Shown: positions 24,905 to 33,651 of the stretch, piece by piece
Numbering within the stretch: position 1 is the first letter of the stretch
Layout: every line of letters begins with the position of its first letter
Assembly (NCBI GenBank): GCA_039931065.1
Contig: JBDTSP010000010.1
Coordinates: forward strand, 100,552 to 164,551
DNA from: CADEED01 sp039931065
Lineage (GTDB): Bacteria > Pseudomonadota > Gammaproteobacteria > Steroidobacterales > Steroidobacteraceae
DNA length: 64,000 nt
Direction: 5' to 3'
The notes under the pieces: generated by a model
What the model was told of the DNA's origin: nothing
Database searches by the model: none
What the model saw: the letters and a program-made list of their open reading frames with translations, nothing else
Position numbers and translations under genes: made by a program

Positions 24905-25885
24905 ATGCCGCGCGCCATCCGCATTCACGAAACCGGCGGGCCGGAGGTCATGCGCCTCGAGGAAGTCGAGATCGGCGCGCCGGGCGCGGGCGAAGTGCAG
25001 CTGCGTCATACCGCGATCGGCCTCAACTTCATCGACGTCTACGATCGCACCGGACTCTATCCACAGAAGTCGATGCCGGCCGGGCTCGGGCGTGAAGCCG
25101 CGGGCGTCATCACTGCTATTGGCAAAAAGGTGCGCGGCTTCAAGGTGGGCGACCGCGTGGGGTATGTCCATAACGTTCCGGGTTCCTACAGCGAACTACG
25201 CAACGTGCCGGCCGCGCCTCTGGTGAAGATTCCCGCCGCTGTCAGCGACGAGCAGGCGGCGGTGCTCATGCTCAAGGGTATGACGGCCGGCTATCTACTG
25301 CGCCACACGCACAAGGTGAAACGAGGCGACGTCATCGTGTTGCACGCGGCCGCGGGCGGCTTGGGCCTGATCCTGTCGCAGTGGGCCAAGGCGCTCGGCG
25401 TCACCGTGATCGGCATCGTCGGCAACGAGGAGAAGGCGAGGCTCGCGAAGAAACACGGCTGCAAACACGTACTGGTGCGCGGCCGGGATCACATCGTCGC
25501 CGCGGTCAGGAAGCTGACCAAGGGTGTTGGCGCCGACGTGGTCTACGACTCGGTGGGCAAGGACACCTTCTTCGAATCGCTCGATTGCCTGCGGCGGCGC
25601 GGGCACATGGTGAGTTTCGGCAACGCCTCGGGGCCGGTGGCGCCGTTCGTGCCGGCGGAGCTCGCCAAGCGCGGTTCGCTGACGCTCACCCGCCCGACGT
25701 TGTACGACTACACCGCGACGCGTGCCGATCTCGAGAACCTGGCGCGCGAAACCTTCGCGGCGGTGAAGAAGAAGAGGGTGAAGGTCGCGATCAACCAGCG
25801 TTACAAGCTCGCCGATGCCGCGCAGGCGCATCGCGATCTCGAGAGCCGCAAGACCACCGGCGCGACGGTCATCTTGCCCGCTTGA
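24905..25885 (+). CDS. NADPH:quinone reductase (zinc-independent MDR family)
   Basis: Medium-chain dehydrogenase/reductase of 326 residues related to Qor, expected to reduce quinones or enones with NADPH. The ATG at 24905 follows a CAGGAG ribosome-binding site. Seen in order: IRIHETGGPEVMRLEEVEIG, GLNFIDVYDRTGLYP, GLGREAAGVI, and the Rossmann motif in HAAAGGLGLILSQWAKALG. No zinc-ligand pattern is present, as in the quinone oxidoreductase branch. It starts 25 bp after amtB but is functionally unrelated. The stop overlaps the convergent serine-hydrolase gene by 17 bp. Confidence 0.9.
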   Translation: MPRAIRIHETGGPEVMRLEEVEIGAPGAGEVQLRHTAIGLNFIDVYDRTGLYPQKSMPAGLGREAAGVITAIGKKVRGFKVGDRVGYVHNVPGSYSELRNVPAAPLVKIPAAVSDEQAAVLMLKGMTAGYLLRHTHKVKRGDVIVLHAAAGGLGLILSQWAKALGVTVIGIVGNEEKARLAKKHGCKHVLVRGRDHIVAAVRKLTKGVGADVVYDSVGKDTFFESLDCLRRRGHMVSFGNASGPVAPFVPAELAKRGSLTLTRPTLYDYTATRADLENLARETFAAVKKKRVKVAINQRYKLADAAQAHRDLESRKTTGATVILPA

Positions 25886-27242
25886 GGTAGTAAGACCAAT
25901 CCGGCCCGCGCACGACGAGTTCGTCGTCGCGTGAATTGAAACGCAGGAAGTAGCCGATCTCGCGCAAGGCGAATTCGTGGTCTCCCAATGCGGTCAGCTG
26001 GAAGTCATGATCCTTGATCGTGACGATCGGTGCGTCGCTGCCGGCCTTCACGGTGAGCACGATGGGTTCGTCCGGCGCCTTGAACTGGCGGAAGACTGTG
26101 CCTTTCGGCTGGCCGCTCGCGGAGTGCCACACACCTGCGTATTCCGCCTGGCCGTGGGTCGTCAGCTTGACCGGTTCGAAGGTCGGCGGTTTGCCGCCGC
26201 GCTCGAACACGAGCGAAAGGGATTCGTCGACGATTTCGTCCATCGACACTACCGACGCATTCGTCGCGTACGAAATCGCGAGTTTCCTATCCGGAAAATA
26301 ATAGACGCAGGCGCGGAAGCCCTCGATGTCGCCGCCGTGGCCGTATCCCGTCAGGCCGGCGACCGAATAAGGCCTCAGGCCCATGCCCGAACCGGCTTCC
26401 TGGTTGCGCATGGAATTCAGCGAGTGCTCGCTCACGACCTTGCCGCTGAACAATGCGTCGATGAACAACACGAGGTCGGAAGGTGTCGAGATCAATGCCC
26501 CCGCGCCGCCATGGATTGAAGGGTCCGTTGGCGCCTGCGCCGCCCAGCCGGCCGGTGTGATCCGGTAGGAAATGCTTTCCAGGCTCTTGATGCCGCCACC
26601 GGCGTAATAGGTGCGCGCCAGGCCGAGTTTGGCGGTGATCTGACGTTGCAGGATTTCGTCGAACGAACGCTCGTAGATCTTTTCCAGCACGAACCCGAGC
26701 AGCAGGTAGTTGCTGTTGCTGTATTCGACGCGCTCGCGCGGCGGAAATCTCGGGCCAGCGGCCGTGATGATCTTCAGCAGGTCGGCGTGGGTCGCGGGTT
26801 TGGTGCGCCAGGTTTCGAAATCCGGCGCGTCCGTGTAGTTAGCCAGGCCGCTGCGGTGTTGCAGCAGGTCGCGATAGGTGAGGTCGAGTGCATTCGGCAG
26901 GTCGGGGTAGAACTCGGCGAGTTTGCTGTCGAGCGTGATGCTGGCGCCTTCGACCAGCTGCATGACCATTGCCGCGGTGAAGAGCTGGGACAGCGAGCCG
27001 ATGCGGTAACGCGTACCGGCGTCGGCGGGTTCGTTGCCCTTTGGGGAGATGATCGCGGCGCCGACCGAGCGCTGGTAAACCACTACGCCTTTTTCCGTGA
27101 TGGCGATGCTGCCGTTGGCAAGTTCGTATTTCGCCAATGCGTCGAAATAGGCGTCTAGCTTCTTCGCGGGCGCCCATGCGCCTGCTGCGCCTGCCGGCAA
27201 CGAGAAAGAGCAGGCAAACAAGAACCATCCGAAGAGACGCAT
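25869..27242 (-). CDS. Beta-lactamase-family serine hydrolase homologue with altered SxxK
   Basis: Exported protein of 457 residues with a signal peptide ending near LPAGAAGA. It has the class C/esterase layout: IGSLSQLFTA at 81-90, YSN near residue 174, and YGHGGDIEGF as the KTG-equivalent HGG. In the first motif the expected Ser-x-x-Lys is Ser83-Leu-Ser-Gln86, so the general-base lysine is replaced. A C-terminal domain of about 110 residues (from about 345) resembles the DUF3471-type tail of such proteins. It may be inactive or use altered chemistry. It overlaps the quinone reductase gene tail-to-tail. Confidence 0.8.
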   Translation of the reverse strand: MRLFGWFLFACSFSLPAGAAGAWAPAKKLDAYFDALAKYELANGSIAITEKGVVVYQRSVGAAIISPKGNEPADAGTRYRIGSLSQLFTAAMVMQLVEGASITLDSKLAEFYPDLPNALDLTYRDLLQHRSGLANYTDAPDFETWRTKPATHADLLKIITAAGPRFPPRERVEYSNSNYLLLGFVLEKIYERSFDEILQRQITAKLGLARTYYAGGGIKSLESISYRITPAGWAAQAPTDPSIHGGAGALISTPSDLVLFIDALFSGKVVSEHSLNSMRNQEAGSGMGLRPYSVAGLTGYGHGGDIEGFRACVYYFPDRKLAISYATNASVVSMDEIVDESLSLVFERGGKPPTFEPVKLTTHGQAEYAGVWHSASGQPKGTVFRQFKAPDEPIVLTVKAGSDAPIVTIKDHDFQLTALGDHEFALREIGYFLRFNSRDDELVVRGPDWSYYLKRAR

Positions 27243-27330
27243 CGTTCATACCGGAACTGCTGAACCGGCGACGAGCTTATAACCTCGGCCCCATTTGCGT
27301 CTGGTCGTTCGTGGAATCGTAAACGCGCAA

Positions 27331-27364
27331 ACCACCGGCCCCTGTTGTAGCAGGAACCGGTGGT
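27331..27364 (-). terminator. Hairpin downstream of the second M56 gene
   Basis: ACCACCGG (27331-27338) pairs with CCGGTGGT (27357-27364), with an inner CCTG/CAGG stem. On the minus strand it follows the stop at 27399 by about 35 bp and is followed by TTTGCGCGTTT, so it is a fair intrinsic terminator candidate for the BlaI/M56 operon. Confidence 0.5.
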
Positions 27365-27398
27365 CTGGGCGCTTGCAGCGCTCCATCAACGCGAAACT

Positions 27399-28988
27399 TC
27401 AGGCATCAGGTAACACCAGGGCATAGTCAATCTTGCCCTCAGCGTTCAGATTGATGCGCCACATCAGGACGCCGTTGGCAAATTTCACACGGTAGGAGTC
27501 CCAGCCGCCTTCGCCCACGCGCAAGAAAGTGACCGACTGGAGGGCGCCCAGGTTCTTGATCATGGGTTCCATCATCGGTCGCTGTGTTCGTACCGCATTG
27601 GCGAGTCCCTCGGCCATGTCATCGTAGTTGGGAGATCCGGCGGCGCTCGATTCGATCATCTTGCGCAGTGCGGCTTCGGTACCCGGGGAAGGGACATTGG
27701 CCGCGATGCGCGCATCGAGATCGGCTTTCATCTGTGCCGCGGTGCCGTCATCGATGCGCGGCATCGTCACGTTGGCGCCGCCCTGATGCATGACGAGTGA
27801 CGTAGCAGGCGCGCCTGGTGCACCGACAAAGTCGATTTGCGCGCCGATCATTTTGTTGAAAAACGCCGTCTCGCTTTCCGCATGGATCTCGATCGGCCCC
27901 TGCGCGGTCATCTGCGTGATCAGGCCGCTGCCCTTGCGAGTGACAGTCAAGATCTGCGAGTCGCCGAACTTGTAGGCACCCACGTAACGATCGAGCGTGC
28001 TGGCCGGCAACGTGATTTCCTGGCGCTCCTTTGCGGTGGGGGCCGCGGCGGTGGGTGCCGGTGTTTCCGAGTTTGGCGGACTGACCTGCGCCGCAAGCGC
28101 AGTGAGGGCGACGGCAAAGCTGGCGAGAGTAGCCGCGCCCAGACGACGCCATCTCACGGGTTTTCTGATCATGTGTTCGATCCTCTCTTCGAGAAATGAT
28201 TTTGATTCCGACATCGCCGCGACCGCGCCGATGTACGCCGACTGACGTTCACCCACGACGATCAGCGTCTCGCCGTAGTGCGCGGGGTCGACCCCGCCCT
28301 TGAGTACCCGCGCGTCGCAATCGATCTCGATCGCGTAACGCAGTCGCCGCAGCTGCCACCAGAGCGGCAGATTCCACGGCATGAAAACCAGCAACACGAG
28401 CGCCAGGGTGAACAGCTGCGGATCGTGCGCGTCGAGATGCGACTGCTCGTGGGCGATGACCGCCGCCTGTTGTGATGGCAATGCAATCGTGACCCAGCGC
28501 GGCAGCGCGATGCTCGGCCTGAGCAGGCCGACGACGGCCGGACCGATATCAGCCGTGACGAACACGGATGCACCCGCGACAGTTGCGCGCCGCCACACGC
28601 GTTTACGAACGAACAGTTGCACGCCGCTTGCGATCAGTGCCAGCAGCATCGCAGCCGAAACGCCTATCCACAGTTGTTTGATCAATACGTCCGCGGAACG
28701 CCAGCTCGCGGGCTCGGCGCTGCCCGCGAGCCAGATTGCGGGCGACAGGTTTTGCGCAGTCACCTGGCGCAGCACCACGATCTTGTGTGCGACTTGCTCG
28801 CCGAAAACATTCGGCAACTGCAGCGAGACCGACGAGATCAGCGTTGGCAGCAACAGCGATGCCACGATAGCGGTGATCCAGATCCAGCGCGTGCCCGTGC
28901 GCTTGAGACGGGCCGCGCGTTCGGCCAGAAATGCACCGAGTGACAACAGCAGCGACACCATGATCGCGTACAGCATCCAGGCGAGCAT
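27399..28988 (-). CDS. M56 family (BlaR1-like) metallopeptidase with DUF3471-like tail
   Basis: Membrane zinc protease of 529 residues. N-terminal helices cover about 5-25, 38-58 and 105-125. The zinc motif HEQSH is at 180-184, followed by helices and IEIDCDARVL with the third ligand region. A further helix near 285-300 leads to an extracytoplasmic part beginning STLDRYVGAYKFGDSQILTV, which resembles DUF3471. The ligand is unknown. It begins at the base after the stop of the BlaI gene (TAGATG), so the two are tightly coupled. It is not a close copy of the BlaR1 at 19731. Confidence 0.83.
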   Translation of the reverse strand: MLAWMLYAIMVSLLLSLGAFLAERAARLKRTGTRWIWITAIVASLLLPTLISSVSLQLPNVFGEQVAHKIVVLRQVTAQNLSPAIWLAGSAEPASWRSADVLIKQLWIGVSAAMLLALIASGVQLFVRKRVWRRATVAGASVFVTADIGPAVVGLLRPSIALPRWVTIALPSQQAAVIAHEQSHLDAHDPQLFTLALVLLVFMPWNLPLWWQLRRLRYAIEIDCDARVLKGGVDPAHYGETLIVVGERQSAYIGAVAAMSESKSFLEERIEHMIRKPVRWRRLGAATLASFAVALTALAAQVSPPNSETPAPTAAAPTAKERQEITLPASTLDRYVGAYKFGDSQILTVTRKGSGLITQMTAQGPIEIHAESETAFFNKMIGAQIDFVGAPGAPATSLVMHQGGANVTMPRIDDGTAAQMKADLDARIAANVPSPGTEAALRKMIESSAAGSPNYDDMAEGLANAVRTQRPMMEPMIKNLGALQSVTFLRVGEGGWDSYRVKFANGVLMWRINLNAEGKIDYALVLPDA

Positions 28989-29354
28989 CTACTTCTCCTT
29001 CTTCTCCGCGAGCAGGTCGCGCATGCGCTGAATCTGTTCCTTCGACAGTTTCTGGTCGGACACCAGGTGCGTGAACAGCAGTTCGGCGGAGCCCTTGAAC
29101 ATCTTGCCGGTGAGGTGCTGCAGCGCGCTCTTGCGCGCGGCGTTTTCCTTCACGGCCGCGGCGTAGCGGTGCACGCGGCCTTCCTCTTCGTGCTGCACGT
29201 AACCTTTCTGCTCGAGCGTGCGCAGGATCGTGAGGACCGTGGTGTAGGCGAGTTCGTCCTGAAGCTTTTCCTTCACCTCGTTGACCACGGACGGCCCGTG
29301 ATCCCACAACACCTGCATCACGTCCGCTTCGCGATCCGTTAGATAGATGCCCAT
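28989..29354 (-). CDS. BlaI/MecI family transcriptional repressor (second locus)
   Basis: Winged-helix repressor of 121 residues. I chose the ATG at 29354 (MGIYLTDREADVMQVL) because the family fold begins there; the frame is open to 29477, but that region contains the operator dyads and is not protein-like. The recognition helix region is AYTTVLTILRTLEQKGYV. The C-terminal half (LFTHLVSDQKLSKEQIQRM) is the dimerisation and cleavage region. Cleavage by the adjoining M56 protease would lift repression. Confidence 0.87.
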   Translation of the reverse strand: MGIYLTDREADVMQVLWDHGPSVVNEVKEKLQDELAYTTVLTILRTLEQKGYVQHEEEGRVHRYAAAVKENAARKSALQHLTGKMFKGSAELLFTHLVSDQKLSKEQIQRMRDLLAEKKEK

Positions 29355-29430
29355 CGTCAGCCCTTCGCCGGGTGGCGCGGGAGTTGTGTGCGGGACGTCG
29401 CTTTCGCAGTCGGAGCGTTCATGTGACCTC

Positions 29431-29490
29431 ACTACTAGATGTCTAGTAGTAAACGCCATGAGCTCCCGGGTTGTCAACTAGAAGTCTAGT
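29431..29490 (-). promoter_or_regulatory. Two operator dyads upstream of the second blaI
   Basis: ACTACTAGATGTCTAGTAGT (29431-29450) is a perfect 20-bp palindrome with a two-base centre. ACTAGAAGTCTAGT (29477-29490) repeats its inner 14 bp, with a diverged left flank. The centres are 43 bp apart. They lie 77-136 bp upstream of the repressor start and are the likely BlaI binding sites. The sequence differs from the TACTACA-type dyads of the other BlaI locus. Confidence 0.72.
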
Positions 29491-29557
29491 AGTAGGTTCG
29501 GCGCGACACGGAAGTGCCTGATCGGTTTTGGAAAATGCCTGGCCGCGCCGCGGCCGG

Positions 29558-30058
29558 CTACCTAACTACGTGAAGCGCCCGTGCATTGCGGCCGACCGCC
29601 AGCGCGCCCGAGCGCACCACCTCGACGATGTCGGTGCGCTCGCCAAGATCGCTGACAAACTTGTTCACTTCCGCTTCGGAAGCCGCGAGTTCGACCACGA
29701 AACCTTCCGGTAAAGGCTCGAGCACCCGGCCTCCGGCGCGCACCACGTAGCCGCGCACCGAATCCACCAGTTGCGGTTCGACCCGCAGCTTGAGCACCAC
29801 GAGTTCGCGCTCGATATGTTCGCCGCGCGTCAGGTCTTCCACCGCCACCACGTCGATCAGCTTGTTGAGCTGATTGACGATCTGCAGGATCACCCCATCC
29901 GCGCCTTTGGTCGTGAGCGTTACACGCGATACCGAAGGGTCATCCGTGGCCGCGACCGACAGCGACTCGATGTTGTAGCCGCGGGTGGAAAAAAGCCCGG
30001 TGACGCGGGTGAGCGCGCCGGCCTCGTTCTGCAGATGGATGGCGATGATATGACGCAT
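29558..30058 (-). CDS. ilvH: Acetolactate synthase small (regulatory) subunit
   Basis: Regulatory subunit of 166 residues that binds valine and activates the catalytic subunit of acetolactate synthase, the first common step of valine/leucine/isoleucine synthesis. It has the N-terminal ACT domain HIIAIHLQNEAGALTRVTGLF and the second regulatory domain (ERELVVLKLRV onward). It starts at 30058. It lies head-to-head with the large-subunit gene, with only 84 bp between the starts, instead of following it in an ilvIH operon. Confidence 0.93.
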   Translation of the reverse strand: MRHIIAIHLQNEAGALTRVTGLFSTRGYNIESLSVAATDDPSVSRVTLTTKGADGVILQIVNQLNKLIDVVAVEDLTRGEHIERELVVLKLRVEPQLVDSVRGYVVRAGGRVLEPLPEGFVVELAASEAEVNKFVSDLGERTDIVEVVRSGALAVGRNARALHVVR

Positions 30059-30142
30059 TGATGAGACGGCTTCAGGCGACGAAACGGCGGCCAGAATAGC
30101 GGTTTGCGCTCGGCCTGCAAACTGCTAGGCTCGCACGCACCT

Positions 30143-32020
30143 ATGGCAAAAACTCCGAAAATCCGGGACATGTCCGCGGCTGGCGTCCCGGCCGCGCCCT
30201 CCATCCAGCATCCGCTCGCGGGTCAGAAAATGACCGGTGCGGAAATGATCGTGCAGGTGCTGTCGGACGAGGGTGTATCGACGATTTTCGGGTACAGCGG
30301 CGGTGCCATCCTGCCCACCTACGACGCGGTCTTCTGCTTCAACGAGGCGCGCAAGGAAAAGGGCGAGCCGCAGATGCCGTTGATCGTGCCCGCGAACGAG
30401 CAAGGCGCGGGTTTCATGGCGGCGGGTTACGCCCGCGCCAGCGGGCGCGTCGGCTGCGCCATCGTCACCTCGGGCCCCGGCGCCACCAATACGGTTACGC
30501 CGATCCGCGATTGCATGGCGGATTCCATTCCGATCGTCGTGATCTGCGGCCAGGTGCCCACGAGCGCCATCGGCACCGATGCATTCCAGGAAGCGCCGGT
30601 GCCCTCCATCATGGGCTCGGTCGCAAAGCACATTTTCCTCGTCACCGATCCGGCCAAGCTCGAAGTCACCGTGCGTACGGCGTTCGAGATCGCGCGCACC
30701 GGCCGTCCGGGCCCGGTGGTCATCGACGTGCCGAAAGACGTGCAGAACTGGGTGGGTGAATTCACAGGCACCGGCACTCTGCCGATGCCCGGTTACCGCA
30801 AGCGCCTCGAGACCCTGACTACCGACATCATCGACGGTACCGAGGCCAATCACTTCTTCGAGATGCTCGGTGAATCGCAGCGTCCGCTCATCTACGCCGG
30901 CGGCGGCGTGATCAACGGCAACGCTTCCGTCGAGTTGCGTGAGTTCGCTGAAGAGTTCGGCATCCCGGTCGTCACCACATTGATGGGTATCGGCGCGGTC
31001 GACACCACCGACAAATTGTCGATGCGCATGTTGGGCATGCACGGCCAGGCCTTCGCGAACTATGCGGTGGACGACTGCGATTTCCTCATCGCCATCGGCG
31101 CGCGCTTCGACGATCGCGTTGCGGGCAACCCGGCCAAGTTCGCTCCCGGCGCGAAAGCCATCGCGCACTTCGACATCGATCGCGCCGAGATCAACAAGGT
31201 GAAACGCGTGCAGTGGAGCCACGTCGGTCTGTTGCCCGAGGCACTGCGCACGCTCACGACACACGGAAAACGCGCCGCCTTCGCGCGCGATCGCACCAAG
31301 TGGCTGGCGTATGTCGATGAGTTGCGCACGAAATACGCGATGAACTACGACCGCGACAGCGAGAAGATCCAGCCCTACTACGTGATCGAAGAGATCAATC
31401 GCGTCACCAAGGGTGAGGCGATCATTTCCACCGGCGTCGGCCAGCACCAGATGTGGGCCGCGCAGTACTGCGATTTTCGCAGCCCCCGCTTGTGGCTCAC
31501 GTCAGGTTCGATGGGCACCATGGGCTTCGGTTTGCCGGCCGCCATCGGCGCGCAGTTCGCGCAGCGTGAAAAACTCGTCATCGACATCGACGGGGACGCG
31601 TCCATCCGCATGAACATTGGCGAGATGGAAACCGCGACCACCTACGATCTGCCCGTGAAGGTCGTGGTGCTCAACAACAACGGCGACGGCATGGTGAAGC
31701 AGTGGCAGAAGCTGTTCTTCAAGGGCCGCCTGTCGGCTTCCGAGAAGACGCTGCATACCAAGGATTTCATCAAGGCCGCCCAGGCCGATGGCTTCAAGTA
31801 CGCCGTGCGGCTCGACCGCAAGGCCGACGTGCCGCGGGTGATCGAAGAATTCCTCGCGTTCAAGGGCGCGGCGTTCCTCGAGGTCATCATCGACGCGGAT
31901 GCGGGCGTTTATCCGATGGTCGGCCCGGGCCAGCCATACGAAGCCATGATCACCGGTGACTGGATTCCGTCGCGCAAGAAGGTCGACGTCAAGCCGCCGG
32001 GCGCGAGTGAAATGTTCTAA
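30143..32020 (+). CDS. ilvI: Acetolactate synthase large (catalytic) subunit
   Basis: Thiamine-diphosphate and FAD enzyme of 625 residues that condenses pyruvate to acetolactate, or with 2-oxobutyrate to acetohydroxybutyrate. The start at 30143 (MAKTPKIRDM) is preferred over 30104. The catalytic Glu is in PANEQGAGFMAAGYARASG, where the usual His after GAG is Phe. The ThDP motif is GDASIRMN through LNNNGDGMVKQWQ, with GDAS instead of the common GDGS. GloA and azlCD follow on the same strand. Large-subunit naming (ilvB, ilvI or ilvG) cannot be settled from the sequence. Confidence 0.92.
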   Translation: MAKTPKIRDMSAAGVPAAPSIQHPLAGQKMTGAEMIVQVLSDEGVSTIFGYSGGAILPTYDAVFCFNEARKEKGEPQMPLIVPANEQGAGFMAAGYARASGRVGCAIVTSGPGATNTVTPIRDCMADSIPIVVICGQVPTSAIGTDAFQEAPVPSIMGSVAKHIFLVTDPAKLEVTVRTAFEIARTGRPGPVVIDVPKDVQNWVGEFTGTGTLPMPGYRKRLETLTTDIIDGTEANHFFEMLGESQRPLIYAGGGVINGNASVELREFAEEFGIPVVTTLMGIGAVDTTDKLSMRMLGMHGQAFANYAVDDCDFLIAIGARFDDRVAGNPAKFAPGAKAIAHFDIDRAEINKVKRVQWSHVGLLPEALRTLTTHGKRAAFARDRTKWLAYVDELRTKYAMNYDRDSEKIQPYYVIEEINRVTKGEAIISTGVGQHQMWAAQYCDFRSPRLWLTSGSMGTMGFGLPAAIGAQFAQREKLVIDIDGDASIRMNIGEMETATTYDLPVKVVVLNNNGDGMVKQWQKLFFKGRLSASEKTLHTKDFIKAAQADGFKYAVRLDRKADVPRVIEEFLAFKGAAFLEVIIDADAGVYPMVGPGQPYEAMITGDWIPSRKKVDVKPPGASEMF

Positions 32021-32035
32021 CTATCGGGCGATGCG

Positions 32036-32455
32036 ATGAAGTACCTGCATACCATGGTGCGCGTCACCGACGTGGACGCCTCGCTAAAGTTCTACTGCGA
32101 TGCATTGGGCCTCGAAGTCCTCAAGCGCAATGACTACCCGCAGGGCAAGTTCTCGCTGATCTTCCTCGCGGCGCCGGGCGACAGCGAAGCCCAGGTCGAG
32201 CTCACCCACAACTGGGAACCCGAACCCTATGGCGCCGGCCGCAACTTCGGCCACCTGGCTTACGCGGTGGACGACATCTACGCCACCTGCGAGCGCCTGC
32301 AGAAACACGGCGTGATCATCAATCGCCCGCCGCGCGACGGCCGGATGGCCTTCGTGCGTTCGCCCGACAACATTTCCATCGAACTACTGCAGAAAGACGG
32401 CTCCCTGCCGCCGCGCGAACCCTGGGTTTCGATGGCGAACACCGGCGCCTGGTGA
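32036..32455 (+). CDS. gloA: Lactoylglutathione lyase (glyoxalase I)
   Basis: VOC-fold metalloenzyme of 139 residues that isomerises the methylglyoxal-glutathione hemithioacetal to S-lactoylglutathione. It has MVRVTDVDASLKFYCDALGL at the N-terminus and LTHNWEPEPYGAGRNFGHLAYAV split around metal and substrate sites (a Glu-His-Glu pattern including GHLAYAV and ISIELLQK). It starts 16 bp after the acetolactate synthase gene, and its stop overlaps azlC by 4 bp. Glutathione for the reaction would come from the GshA pathway encoded earlier in the window. Confidence 0.9.
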   Translation: MKYLHTMVRVTDVDASLKFYCDALGLEVLKRNDYPQGKFSLIFLAAPGDSEAQVELTHNWEPEPYGAGRNFGHLAYAVDDIYATCERLQKHGVIINRPPRDGRMAFVRSPDNISIELLQKDGSLPPREPWVSMANTGAW

Positions 32456-33198
32456 CCGCGCCGGAATTGGAAGAACCAGCCGCAGAGCGCCGTGCGGCCT
32501 TCCGCGGCGGTCAGCGCGCGATCATTCCCTCGTTGTTCGGCGCCGGCGCCTGGGGCATGGTCAGCGGCGTCGCCATGGTCAAGGGTGGTCTCGCGGTTCC
32601 CTGGGCGATCATGATGTCGTTGCTGGTGTACGCGGGTTCCGCGCAGCTTGCCGCGTTGCCGCTGATCGTCGCCGGTGCGCCGCTGTGGGTCATCGTCGCC
32701 ACGGGGCTGGTCACCAATCTGCGCTTCGTCATCTACAGCGCCGCAATCCGCCCCTGGTTCGTGGATCAGCCGGCGCGCAAACGCGCCGCGCTCGGCTTCT
32801 TCATGACCGATTTCACGTTCACGCTGTTCATGCGTCATGCGCAGGAAGGCAAACTACCGGAGCGGAACCGCGACGCCTGGTTCGCCGGCGTTTGCACCAA
32901 CAACTGGATGACCTGGCAGGTTTCGGCGCTCACTGGAATCGTGGCGGCGAGTTATGTTCCCACGGACTGGGGGCTGGAATTCACCGGCACATTGGCGCTG
33001 GTCGCACTGGTCGGGCCCAGTCTGGTCACGCGCCCGGCGTTGTTGGGCGCGATCGTCGCGGCGGCGGTGGCACTGGCTAGCTACCACATGCCCTACAAGC
33101 TCGGACTGTTCTGCGGCGCCATCGCCGGCATCGTCGCCGCAACACTTGCGGATTCATGGCAGCAACGTGCGCCGCCCGCGCAGCCGGAATCCGCATGA
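32452..33198 (+). CDS. azlC: Branched-chain amino acid exporter, large subunit (AzlC)
   Basis: Inner-membrane protein of 248 residues with about six to seven helices. It starts at a GTG overlapping the gloA stop (GTGA). AzlC-family segments are visible: GAGAWGMVSGVAMVKGGL-like start, MSLLVYAGSAQLAALPLI, TNLRFVIYSAAIRPWF, and FFMTDFTFTLFMR. With AzlD it forms an exporter of branched-chain amino acids (BrnFE/YgaZH type), which fits its place behind an acetolactate synthase gene. An unusually long cytoplasmic N-terminus precedes helix 1. Confidence 0.9.
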   Translation: MTAPELEEPAAERRAAFRGGQRAIIPSLFGAGAWGMVSGVAMVKGGLAVPWAIMMSLLVYAGSAQLAALPLIVAGAPLWVIVATGLVTNLRFVIYSAAIRPWFVDQPARKRAALGFFMTDFTFTLFMRHAQEGKLPERNRDAWFAGVCTNNWMTWQVSALTGIVAASYVPTDWGLEFTGTLALVALVGPSLVTRPALLGAIVAAAVALASYHMPYKLGLFCGAIAGIVAATLADSWQQRAPPAQPESA

Positions 33199-33536
33199 AC
33201 GAACCCGTTTCCGGAATCGCGCTGGGCGGGGTGATCGTCGGGTTGGCGCTCTCGACCTTCCTCACGCGAACCTCGTTTCTGTTAGCGGGAGCGCGCCTGC
33301 GCTTGAGCCAGCGCGTCGAAGCCGCGCTGCGTTACGCGCCGGTGTGCACGCTGGCGGCCATCATCGTGCCGGACGTGCTGATGCACGGTGTAAATGCGAC
33401 TCTCGATCTGTCCTTGCTCAATCCGCGCCTGATCGGCGCGGCCGCCACGGGGCTGTGGTTGTGCTGGTCGCGGAACATTTTTGGCTGTCTCGCGACCGGA
33501 ATGGCGGCCTACAGCCTCGCCCGACTCTATCTATAG
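33195..33536 (+). CDS. azlD: Branched-chain amino acid exporter, small subunit (AzlD)
   Basis: Small membrane protein of 113 residues. The start at 33195 (MNEPVSGIALGGVIVG) overlaps the azlC stop in an ATGA arrangement. Three to four helices are predicted, with the AzlD features LSTFLTRTSFLL, VEAALRYAPVCTLAAIIVPD and a C-terminal helix. It is the obligate partner of AzlC. Confidence 0.9.
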   Translation: MNEPVSGIALGGVIVGLALSTFLTRTSFLLAGARLRLSQRVEAALRYAPVCTLAAIIVPDVLMHGVNATLDLSLLNPRLIGAAATGLWLCWSRNIFGCLATGMAAYSLARLYL

Positions 33537-33651
33537 CCGGGTCTTGCCCTGACCAGAGGCGGACGGGTGGTATCCGCATCGCGATGATCGGGGTCGACGC
33601 CGTGTCGTGGTTCCCCGGCGATGAGCAGGGTGAAAAGGCGGCCGCGCCACC

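Noticed and set aside
30125..31447. 440-residue ORF antisense to the acetolactate synthase gene
   Set aside because: Shadow frame; composition (Ala/Arg/His/Asp) is typical of antisense reading in high-GC genes.
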